From DATKDU01 sp035512595 (GTDB lineage: Bacteria > Planctomycetota > Planctomycetia > Pirellulales > Pirellulaceae), in contig DATKDU010000145.1 of the NCBI GenBank assembly GCA_035512595.1, forward strand, positions 1-11,012: a stretch of DNA of 11,012 nucleotides. The letters run 5' to 3'. Shown piece after piece: positions 1 to 5,502 of this stretch. The translations under genes and the position numbers were made by a program. The notes under the pieces are model-generated. The model was not told the origin of the DNA. It ran no database searches and worked only from the letters and a program-made list of their open reading frames with translations. Within the stretch, counting starts at the first letter, position 1; the number at the start of each line of letters is the position of its first letter.

Positions 1-89
1 CCTCGAAGATGATGGCCCGCTCTGGTATTTTCCCTGCGTTTTGAAACGCACCAGAACACAAAAGGTTTCATCTTCGAGGAACTTTTTTT
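1..89 (+). terminator. Nested hairpin followed by a T7 run; candidate intrinsic terminator or structured RNA end
   Basis: Positions 1-12 (cctcgaagatga) are the exact reverse complement of 68-79. Inside that stem, 21-25 (tctgg) pairs with 51-55 (ccaga) and 35-41 (tgcgttt) pairs with 44-50 (aaacgca) around a 2-nt loop. The outer 3' arm is followed four bases later by seven T residues (83-89). A hairpin followed by a T run on the plus strand fits a factor-independent terminator for a gene lying left of the window. The outer loop of 55 nt is much longer than usual, so a structured RNA or the end of a small mobile element is also possible. The element starts at the first base of the window and could extend further left. 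Confidence 0.4.
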
Positions 90-140
90 CAATTCCACGC
101 CGCAATCAACGTCCGAATTCAATTGCCGGACGGGCACTAG

Positions 141-479
141 CTAGGGGCTGGAATCTGGAAGTACGACGACCTCGTCTATTCATGGCCACTGGATGGTCGA
201 CTACTTCTGGTACGGGAGTTCGTTGACGCATGGTATCGCGGCGTCGTTCCGGAGCCTTGGTGTTACGAACGTGTCTTCGAGTTGATTTTTCGTCGCGGGG
301 TCGTGGTCGAATCTCAGGATTTCTCAGCTGTGATGGGAACCGTCCGTGAGAGAATCCGATCGTTCAAGGCAATGCATCCGGCCGACTCGCGGACTTCGGA
401 GGAATTCAACGAGTTGACAAAGTTGGGTTGGTCATTCGCACCGTATTACCGGCAGCAACCCGACATTTTTGGAAACTAG
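141..479 (+). pseudogene. Hypothetical protein remnant lacking a start codon
   Basis: This frame is open for 112 codons before TAG at 477-479 and reads like real protein: rich in aromatic residues (WKYDDLVYSWPL near the beginning, FVDAWYRGVVPEPWCYERVF in the middle) and ending FAPYYRQQPDIFGN. I do not recognise the family. An in-frame TAG at 138-140 closes the frame upstream, and the first usable start codon is a TTG at 282, which would leave only 65 residues and cut into the coding-looking part. The same frame is open again above the TAG back to position 45, and a run of seven T residues lies at 83-89. A nonsense mutation, or a frameshift at the T run, would both fit a decayed gene. A short live gene starting at TTG 282 is the alternative. 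No Shine-Dalgarno site is visible for either. Confidence 0.4.
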
Positions 480-485
480 CCTCAG

Positions 486-680
486 CCCCGGTGGGCCGGC
501 AAGAAGTAGCCCCGCCGTGAGGGCGGGGAACGCAGCCATGATTCTTCACGCATCGAAGCCCCGAAGGAGCGTCTCCCAAAACCGTACCGCCGCTTCGCGG
601 CTCGGAATCGAAAAGGGGACGTTGGTTGTCGTCCCGGCCCTGACGGACCGGGCTATTGGCTGCCGGCCCTCCGGGCCTGA
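486..680. repeat. Cluster of short G+C-rich hairpins (intergenic repeat region)
   Basis: Consecutive small inverted repeats fill this stretch: ccccgcc/ggcgggg (510-516 with 522-528), gcccc/ggagc with one mismatch (558-562 with 566-570), gccgc/gcggc (589-593 with 597-601), a 20-nt element cccgg...ccggg with an inner CC/GG pair and one mismatch (633-652), and ggccc/gggcc (665-669 with 673-677). Loops are 3-5 nt. The pattern resembles short palindromic elements that I recall as common between genes in planctomycete genomes; that is a memory of the pattern, not a search result. No T run follows, so these are not classical terminators. The last hairpin overlaps the 3' end of the small minus-strand gene. 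No convincing coding frame of its own was seen here on either strand. Confidence 0.6.
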
Positions 681-883
681 TTACGGAATTTGTCAATCAC
701 ATTGGCATCGATCAAGTCCTTGCCCGCCAACTCCTCCAGCGGCTTGAAGCGGTTGGGGTCGGACAAGTCCCCGACAGGCAGTTCGCGGATGGTGATTTCC
801 ACCTGCTTGCCGATCAGCGGCTTAAGCTCTGGCACATGAAGCGTGTCGGATTGGAGCTGTTGCGTCAAATGGATCACTGTCAT
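653..883 (-). CDS. Small antitoxin-like protein (76 aa), orphan
   Basis: The start ATG at 881-883 has a strong Shine-Dalgarno GAGGAG at 890-895 with 6-nt spacing, so this is very likely a real gene. The product begins with an alternating hydrophobic, strand-like segment and carries LHVPELKPLIGKQVEITIRE (residues 16-35). The C-terminal half contains EELAGKDLIDANVIDKFRNQ. The LPEL...IGK.VEI pattern followed by a short helical tail resembles small planctomycete proteins that often precede PIN-domain (VapC) toxins, so an antitoxin-like role is inferred. No toxin gene follows on the minus strand; downstream lies only hairpin DNA. The last residues (RRAGSQ) and the stop codon are encoded inside the hairpin repeat, so the original C-terminus may have been replaced. 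It may also be a stand-alone hypothetical protein. Confidence 0.7.
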   Translation of the reverse strand: MTVIHLTQQLQSDTLHVPELKPLIGKQVEITIRELPVGDLSDPNRFKPLEELAGKDLIDANVIDKFRNQARRAGSQ

Positions 884-889
884 CGAATT

Positions 890-895
890 CTCCTC
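890..895 (-). promoter_or_regulatory. Shine-Dalgarno site of the small antitoxin-like gene
   Basis: On the minus strand the sequence reads GAGGAG, six bases before the ATG at 883-881. It is among the strongest ribosome binding sites in the window and fixes the start of the 76-aa gene. Confidence 0.75.
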
Positions 896-921
896 ATTCG
901 TTCAATTCTAGCGTAGGCTGA

Positions 922-957
922 TCGCAAGTACATTTGAAATGTGGGTGCCGCTTGCGA
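922..957. promoter_or_regulatory. Nested inverted repeat between divergent genes; candidate operator
   Basis: Two inverted repeats overlap here. The outer pair is TCGCAAG (922-928) and CTTGCGA (951-957), exact complements 22 nt apart. The inner pair is ACATTT-G-AAATGT (930-942), a perfect odd-length palindrome. The element lies between the antitoxin-like gene and the GrpB-family gene, whose starts are only 87 bp apart and divergent. Small antitoxins commonly repress their own promoter by binding such palindromes, so an operator is a reasonable inference. A transcript hairpin in the leader of the GrpB-family gene is the alternative. Confidence 0.35.
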
Positions 958-970
958 GTATCGATGACCC

Positions 971-1522
971 ATGCCCAGCCGCTACTCCTTCGAGCCCTAC
1001 TCCCCCAACTGGCCGCGGCTGTTTGAACAAGAAGCCGCACGCCTCCGCGAACTGCTGGGGGCTGAGTTCGTCGCCATCCACCACATCGGCAGCACGGCCG
1101 TTCCCGGTCTGGCGGCCAAGCCGATCATCGATCTACTGCCGATGGTGCGCCAGATCGAGCGCGTTGACCTGCTGACGCCGGCATTCGAAGCGGCCGGGTA
1201 CCGCGCCTGGGGCGAATATGGATTGCCGGGACGCCGCTACTTCACCAAGGACGACGCCACCGGCCTGCGCACGCACAACGTCCACGTTTATGGCGAACAC
1301 AACTCGGAGATTGGCCGCCACCTGGCCTTCCGGGACTACCTGCGCGCGTCGCCAGACCTCCGCGGCGAGTATGAGGAACTCAAACGCAGGGCCTACGCTC
1401 TGCACCCGGCCGACATCGAGCGGTACAACGACGCGAAAGACGCTTGGATCAAACGGGTCGAGCGCAAGGCGATCGAGTCGTGCCACCGTTGGGCCGCGCG
1501 AGAGGAGCAGGAAGTCGAGTAG
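971..1522 (+). CDS. GrpB family protein (UPF0157, nucleotidyltransferase fold)
   Basis: The 183-residue product carries the GrpB/UPF0157 signature: HHIGSTAVPGLAAKPIIDLL at residues 37-56, with the Gly-Ser of the nucleotidyltransferase fold at 40-41 and an acidic residue at D54. It also has THNVHVY in the middle and a C-terminal LHPADIERYNDAKDAWI-type segment. The family belongs to the nucleotidyltransferase superfamily; its substrate is not established, and some members are fused to dephospho-CoA kinase. The length is close to the usual 165-185 residues, with a slightly extended charged tail. An in-frame TGA at 965-967 excludes an earlier start, so ATG 971 is the first possible one, although no good ribosome site precedes it. 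It is divergent from the antitoxin-like gene and convergent with the membrane-protein operon that ends at 1631. Confidence 0.93.
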   Translation: MPSRYSFEPYSPNWPRLFEQEAARLRELLGAEFVAIHHIGSTAVPGLAAKPIIDLLPMVRQIERVDLLTPAFEAAGYRAWGEYGLPGRRYFTKDDATGLRTHNVHVYGEHNSEIGRHLAFRDYLRASPDLRGEYEELKRRAYALHPADIERYNDAKDAWIKRVERKAIESCHRWAAREEQEVE

Positions 1523-1586
1523 CACCAGCGATGCCCTCCAAGATTGGAGACTCATTCCCATGATTTCCAGCACCCAGCGCGAGCCG

Positions 1587-1629
1587 CTGTCGCCAGGCAG
1601 TGGCCCACGGCGGCAATCAGCGACGACAG
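1587..1629. terminator. Weak inverted repeat between convergent genes
   Basis: CTGTCG (1587-1592) is complementary to CGACAG (1624-1629), with G+C-rich sequence between that can form further short pairs. It lies in the 108-bp gap between the ends of the GrpB-family gene and the minus-strand membrane-protein gene, where a bidirectional terminator would be expected. No T run is present on either side, so support is weak. Confidence 0.2.
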
Positions 1630-1630
1630 T

Positions 1631-3106
1631 TCACCGCAGATCGCTGAAGTCCGGTTTCGCGGCCGCGTCGGCCGGCGGCGTCGGCTTGGCGGCGCGGTCG
1701 GTCCAGCGATACCAGAGGACGATGCCGACGAAGACCAAGGCGGCGATGGCCATGGCGAGGCCGACTACGACGTCGGCCACGAATAAGGAGGGTTTTTCGT
1801 CGGCGACGACTTGCACCGACCGGGCCAAAAAGAGCGGGGCCGGCTGGGCCAGACCGGCTTCTTTCGCATAGGCCGAGTGATAGAGCCACAGCTTGAAGAA
1901 GACCGCGCTGGCCTCGATCGATTGACGCACGTCGTCTCCAACCGCCAGTCCCGGCGGCAGCTCGCGGATGCAAATGGTCGCCGGGAAGCTGTGTTCATAA
2001 ACGACTGCCTGGTTCTTGGCAATCGGATCGGCGCCGAGCTTGATGGTTTGCTCCAGCGGCAGCGACAGATCGACTTCAAAGTAGTGGTCGATGCCGAAGC
2101 GGCGGCGGATATCGACGTCGGGAACATCGACGCGCAGGACGCGGCGAGCCAGGCCGCGGACGGGGAGGACGTCGCCCGTGTGCTCTTGCGGCTCTTGAAG
2201 TAGTGCCGCCAGATTGAGCGGTTGCTTTTGCGTCAGCAGCTTTGCCGCCTGCTCTCCCTCAAGTGCCGAGAGGATTTGGTAGAACGGCTCGCGATCGACG
2301 GCAGTCAGTCCTGCACGGCGTTCCAGGCCGACGGCCTGCAAGCGGCCGATATCGACCCCCAGCGAAGCGAGCGCGACGTGGGCCGGCGTCACGCCCAGCG
2401 TGGGGCGCGGCTCCGCCGGCAGCCAGGCGACGCGATCGGTCACGAGCAGCAGCGGGCTCGACGCCTGCTCATCCCCCAACTTGAGAAACAGGCCGTAGGC
2501 GGACGCCTGCTCGTTCATCGCCACGTCAAGCTGCCACGCGGCGGGAAGCTCGCGACAGTAGAGGATCGCCTCAGCGCCCCCTTCGATCTGCAACACCACC
2601 TGGTAATACTGCGAAAACTCATATCGCGTCGCCACCTCGGGGATCAGTTTCACAAGCGCTAGCCGCCGCACCTTTCCCGACAGATGGACGATTTCTCCCC
2701 GCTGCTCTTCAGCTGAATCGGCCAGCACTTGCGGCGTCAACTCGTCTTTGGTCCAGGCTTCGACGTTCTCCTGGCCAAAGCGGGAATAGAGGTGGAGCAG
2801 CCGGATGACGACTTCTTCCTCTGCCGCCGAGAGCGGCTGGCCGCTCTGAAAACTGTCCCACTGGCTGGCAACGATGCCGTAGCGGGTCAGGAACTCGCGC
2901 GGCCCGGCGATCGGCCGCAGCCGCAGCAGTGATTTTTTCGGCGGCTCCCTGTCCCAGGGAAGTCGTTCGGCCGCTGCCGGGGAACGAAGGGGATTGACCG
3001 GCTCCGATTCGTTTGCCTCTTGGGCCCCCAGGCGCGCGGCCAGCAGGATCACGACCAGCAGCGCCATCGCGGTGCGTAATGTTCGCCTGCGTGGGCACAC
3101 GTTCAT
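1631..3106 (-). CDS. Membrane-anchored hypothetical protein with two tandem modules (491 aa)
   Basis: I do not recognise the family. Residues 1-28 form a signal peptide or first membrane segment (basic RRRTLR, then AMALLVVILLAARLGA), and residues 441-466 are a clear transmembrane helix followed by a short Pro/Ala-rich tail. Two segments look like copies of one module. Residues 136-230 have RGEIVHLSGKVRR, then an aromatic YYQV strand, CRELP (184-188) and FLKL. Residues 311-434 have GDVLPVRGLARRV, HYFEV, IRELP (380-384) and FFKLW. The strand-rich pattern suggests a small beta-barrel (OB-like) fold; this is inference. ATG 3106 is chosen because AAGGAG lies 7 nt upstream at 3114-3119. An ATG at 3127 overlaps the preceding stop codon (TGATG) and would add seven basic residues. 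It is probably co-translated with the upstream gene, as the second gene of the operon. Confidence 0.8.
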   Translation of the reverse strand: MNVCPRRRTLRTAMALLVVILLAARLGAQEANESEPVNPLRSPAAAERLPWDREPPKKSLLRLRPIAGPREFLTRYGIVASQWDSFQSGQPLSAAEEEVVIRLLHLYSRFGQENVEAWTKDELTPQVLADSAEEQRGEIVHLSGKVRRLALVKLIPEVATRYEFSQYYQVVLQIEGGAEAILYCRELPAAWQLDVAMNEQASAYGLFLKLGDEQASSPLLLVTDRVAWLPAEPRPTLGVTPAHVALASLGVDIGRLQAVGLERRAGLTAVDREPFYQILSALEGEQAAKLLTQKQPLNLAALLQEPQEHTGDVLPVRGLARRVLRVDVPDVDIRRRFGIDHYFEVDLSLPLEQTIKLGADPIAKNQAVVYEHSFPATICIRELPPGLAVGDDVRQSIEASAVFFKLWLYHSAYAKEAGLAQPAPLFLARSVQVVADEKPSLFVADVVVGLAMAIAALVFVGIVLWYRWTDRAAKPTPPADAAAKPDFSDLR

Positions 3107-3113
3107 CCGGGCT

Positions 3114-3119
3114 CTCCTT
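3114..3119 (-). promoter_or_regulatory. Shine-Dalgarno site deciding the start of the 491-aa protein
   Basis: The minus strand reads AAGGAG, seven bases before the ATG at 3106-3104 and lying after the upstream stop codon (3129-3127). It favours the 3106 start over the overlapping ATG at 3127, which has no comparable site. Confidence 0.65.
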
Positions 3120-3126
3120 CGATCCA

Positions 3127-4593
3127 TCAAGGGCTCGCCGCATCGCGCGGGGGCGATTGCGACTGCTGCTCGAGCTGCGCCAGCGCCTCGTGCGGAGACA
3201 GTATCTGCGGTTCGTCTTGCAGCGATCTCAGATTCGCGGCAATGGTCCGCTCGTCGTGGGGTCGCGGATGCCTGTCGCGGCGGAACGACGTCCAGTAAAC
3301 CACGCCGGTAATCACGACCGCCAGCACAAGCGCGAAAATGCTGGTCTGCCACAAGAGGCGGGGGCTGGTCGCATCACGGCCTGCCAGCCCGATCGCGGAC
3401 GGATGCCACTGGGGCTGTTTCGCCAGCACGAGCGGCGCATTGTACGTTCCATGCTCGCCGGCATACGCGCCGCGCTTGAACAGAAAGCCATACACAGTCA
3501 CTTCTTCGTCGAGCTTCGTCACGCCCCCGTCGCGGTCGCGGTCCTTGAGCGGCGGAAAGCCGGGCGGCACATCGAGTGCGTAGACCACCAGCGGCGTATC
3601 GGCCGACTCAAATGGCTGAATCCAGTAGACGAAGTAGCTCTTGATGCCGAGGTGGTTGCGCGACGCCGGGACGCTATAAGCCCGGCGAACCGCGCCGCGC
3701 ACGGTGACGATCTGACCGCGATAGTGGGCCGGTTGGCGATAGAGCTGGGCATAAGGAACGAGCCCCTGCGAACGGGCGGCCAGATCGGCGTCGGTGGTGC
3801 GCTGAAGCTGCCAGAAGAGGTGATGCCAGATCTGGTTGTCCTCGGCACACAAGAATGGCCGGTCGTCCTCGACGCGAGTGAGTTGGAGCGAATCGAGGTC
3901 GGCCAGAAAGCCGGCCAGCGACTTTCGCTGATTGGCAAGGACGACGCGGCCTTCGGCCAGCAGCGTCAGCGGCTCGGCAACGTCGTCGCGATAGCGGCGG
4001 TCGATCGTGTCGAGAACCTGGTTCCAGCGGGCCTGCTCGTCCCCATCCAGGTCGGCGAGCGACTCCTTGGCCTGACGCTGATACTCGCTCCATCCCTGCG
4101 CCAGCCCGGCGAGCAATGCGGCTGCCGAGGCTCGCTCGGCCTCCGGCCAGATCTCCTTGGCCTGCGACGTCTGGAGCAGCCGATAGAGGAGCGTCCGCTG
4201 GCTGCTGTCGAGCGGATTCCAGAGCGATTGGAGCCCTTCGCTCCAAGCGCGGGCCTCGGGATCAAATGCCGGGGCCTGGCCTGGTCCGCCTGGCTTCACG
4301 GCGGGGGAAGGGTTTTTCTGCGCGACAACGATGAACTCGTCGCTGTCCCCCGCGGCATTACTCCGAGGCGGCAGTCGATTGTCGATCTTCTCTGGAGCCG
4401 GCCGCTCGTCGAGGGCGAAGAACCACTGCCAGCTTTTGGGATCGCGGGCCCTCTCCGCCACGATCAACACCAGAATGAACGCAGCGACCAGCACGAACAG
4501 GCGCATCTTCACCGGTCGGCTGGTGTAGTCGGGAACGCGGCGCAGCTTCCCCGGCCGCGAATCCGCATCAGGATCGGTAAAGGACAGTCCCAT
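3127..4593 (-). CDS. Membrane hypothetical protein with one copy of the shared module (488 aa)
   Basis: Unrecognised family. With the start at ATG 4593, a cytoplasmic basic N-terminus is followed by a membrane helix at residues 30-48 (MRLFVLVAAFILVLIVAERA). Next come a Pro-rich linker and a long helical region rich in Gln, Leu and Glu (roughly 115-265). The module then runs over residues 291-396, with YRGQIVTVRGAVRRAYSVP, LGIKSYFVYW and FLFKRGAYAGEHG. A second membrane helix lies at 413-434, followed by a charged cytoplasmic tail of about 54 residues. The central part should face the periplasm. The start is uncertain: ATG 4659 or TTG 4716 would extend it, but neither has a convincing ribosome site, and the protein-like sequence begins at MGLSFTDPD. 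The stop overlaps the alternative ATG of the next gene as TGATG, which argues for one operon. Confidence 0.78.
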   Translation of the reverse strand: MGLSFTDPDADSRPGKLRRVPDYTSRPVKMRLFVLVAAFILVLIVAERARDPKSWQWFFALDERPAPEKIDNRLPPRSNAAGDSDEFIVVAQKNPSPAVKPGGPGQAPAFDPEARAWSEGLQSLWNPLDSSQRTLLYRLLQTSQAKEIWPEAERASAAALLAGLAQGWSEYQRQAKESLADLDGDEQARWNQVLDTIDRRYRDDVAEPLTLLAEGRVVLANQRKSLAGFLADLDSLQLTRVEDDRPFLCAEDNQIWHHLFWQLQRTTDADLAARSQGLVPYAQLYRQPAHYRGQIVTVRGAVRRAYSVPASRNHLGIKSYFVYWIQPFESADTPLVVYALDVPPGFPPLKDRDRDGGVTKLDEEVTVYGFLFKRGAYAGEHGTYNAPLVLAKQPQWHPSAIGLAGRDATSPRLLWQTSIFALVLAVVITGVVYWTSFRRDRHPRPHDERTIAANLRSLQDEPQILSPHEALAQLEQQSQSPPRDAASP

Positions 4594-4702
4594 CAGCTCG
4601 TCACTTACGCCGCTTGAATTCGTCACAGCCCCACAATTACTGCCAAACGGCACCCGCATTTTACCGCGAAGCCCGGTCCAAGTCGTTGCAGATTTCCGCC
4701 AA

Positions 4703-4728
4703 TCCGAGTCAGCCAATCAATCGTTCCC
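4703..4728 (-). promoter_or_regulatory. ECF-sigma-like promoter sequence upstream of the minus-strand operon
   Basis: On the minus strand GGAAC (4727-4723) is followed after 15 bases by TCGGA (4707-4703). GGAAC is the classic -35 core of many ECF sigma promoters, and the spacing is in their range; the -10 half is less diagnostic. It points at the membrane-protein operon, 110 bp before ATG 4593, and lies in the intergenic region shared with the ECF sigma gene. Other GGAAC words occur nearby on the plus strand (4818-4822 and 4920-4924) without a clear -10 partner, so chance is a real possibility. Confidence 0.25.
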
Positions 4729-4843
4729 GGCGTGCGAAATTATTCGATGGTTCCTGAATAATGGCAGCTAGACGGTCGCCTAATGGCAAATCGCAAGTCC
4801 TTATGCGACAAAGACCTGGAACGAGCCGCTCCAGCCGGGAATA

Positions 4844-5437
4844 ATGAAGAGAGCCGGCGACGAAAGACCTCTCAATCACCCACGTCACTCCTCGCGCCGG
4901 CGGGAGCCGACGGGGGGCCGGAACGACTGGAGAGCCGACTTGGCACTCTCTCTCGGCCAGTTCAATACGCTGGTAGAAGAGCACGCCCCTGCGCTGTACC
5001 GGGTCGCCTACCGCATGGTGGGGGACCGGCACGAGGCGGAGGACATGGTCCAGGAAGCGTTCCGTTCCGCGTGGAAGAGCCGCGAGGCCTATGAGCCCAA
5101 TCGCGGGGACCGCGCGTGGCTGGCCTCCATTTTGCGTCGCCGGATTGTGGACCGCTGGCGACGCAGCCACCTGCCTACGGTCACCATTGGCGACGCACAG
5201 CCCGATCCGGGAATTGCCGGCGACGATCCCCTGGCCGCCGACTACACCGACGAGATGCAGCTCGCCCTGGCCGGACTGCCGACGGAGCTGCGGGAAACGC
5301 TGCTGCTCGTGGTGGTTGGCGAGCTGACCCATCAGGAGGTTGCCGACATGCTGGAGATACCGCTGGGCACCGTGCTCTCGCGCGTCAGCCGCGCCCGGCG
5401 GCGGCTGCGGGACTTCATCATCGCAGCGAGAACGTGA
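4844..5437 (+). CDS. ECF-type RNA polymerase sigma factor
   Basis: The 197-residue product has both domains of the extracytoplasmic-function sigma-70 family. Region 2 covers about residues 51-107 (LYRVAYRMVGDRHEAEDMVQ, then WLASILRRRIVDRWRR), with the acidic region 2.2 patch that contacts core polymerase. Region 4 covers about 141-190 (LAGLPTELRETLLL, then the helix-turn-helix LTHQEVADMLEIPLGTVLSR and VSRARRRLRDF). A linker of about 35 residues joins them. Homology begins near residue 36; the first 33 residues are Arg-rich and not family-like. TTG 4940 is a serious alternative start: GGAGAG lies 5 nt before it (4929-4934), and it would give a typical 165-residue ECF factor. It is divergent from the membrane-protein operon and 65 bp upstream of the vWA gene, whose product is a plausible regulator of it. 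Confidence 0.93.
   Translation: MKRAGDERPLNHPRHSSRRREPTGGRNDWRADLALSLGQFNTLVEEHAPALYRVAYRMVGDRHEAEDMVQEAFRSAWKSREAYEPNRGDRAWLASILRRRIVDRWRRSHLPTVTIGDAQPDPGIAGDDPLAADYTDEMQLALAGLPTELRETLLLVVVGELTHQEVADMLEIPLGTVLSRVSRARRRLRDFIIAART
4929..4934 (+). promoter_or_regulatory. Shine-Dalgarno-like site for an alternative sigma-factor start (TTG 4940)
   Basis: GGAGAG is followed after five bases by an in-frame TTG at 4940-4942, which begins just ahead of the conserved part of the sigma factor. The ATG at 4844 has only a weak GGGA four bases upstream. This site therefore bears on which start is used. Confidence 0.4.
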
Positions 5438-5500
5438 GAGGTCAGAGGTTAGAGGTCAGAACGGCGACTCTGTCAAATCCGCAATCCGCAATCCGCAATC
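5437..5500. repeat. Two different 7-bp tandem repeats between the sigma and vWA genes
   Basis: From 5437, the heptamer AGAGGT(C/T) repeats three times plus a partial copy (5437-5460). From 5476, AATCCGC repeats three times plus AATC (5476-5500). Together they make up nearly the whole 65-bp intergenic gap. The second array ends two bases before the ATG of the vWA gene and takes the place where a ribosome binding site would be. Heptamer arrays of this kind can gain or lose units by slippage. Confidence 0.85.
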
Positions 5501-5502
5501 AA

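Noticed and set aside
1..79. Terminal inverted repeats of an insertion sequence
   Set aside because: The arms are only 55 bp apart with no transposase and no visible target duplication. The nested stems and T run fit an RNA structure better.
486..680. Possible CRISPR array
   Set aside because: The hairpins differ in sequence and spacing, so there is no identical direct repeat with unique spacers.
406..696. 96-residue minus-strand frame that could have been the missing toxin
   Set aside because: It runs through the palindrome array, overlaps the antitoxin-like gene, and shows no acidic PIN-domain residues or other toxin motif.
3107..3352. N-terminal extension of the 491-residue protein
   Set aside because: It lies inside the 3' part of the upstream gene in another frame and gives Arg/Ala-rich sequence with no family character. 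The signal peptide and ribosome site place the start at 3106.
3013..4617. 534-residue plus-strand frame
   Set aside because: It is a shadow of the minus-strand membrane-protein operon in G+C-rich DNA. Its translation has no domain, signal peptide or plausible ribosome site, while the opposite strand shows membrane helices and coupled starts.
4709..5332. 207-residue minus-strand frame opposite the sigma gene, with an RIRTCDL-like string near its end
   Set aside because: It is antisense to a clear ECF sigma gene. The RIRTCDL string recalls frames translated from the reverse of a tRNA, but the plus-strand DNA at 4784-4810 has no T-loop (GGTTCGA-type) sequence or cloverleaf, so no tRNA is called.
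5116..5502. N-terminal extension of the vWA reading frame
   Set aside because: This part overlaps the sigma gene out of frame and then reads through the heptamer repeats. Family-like sequence begins at ATG 5503.
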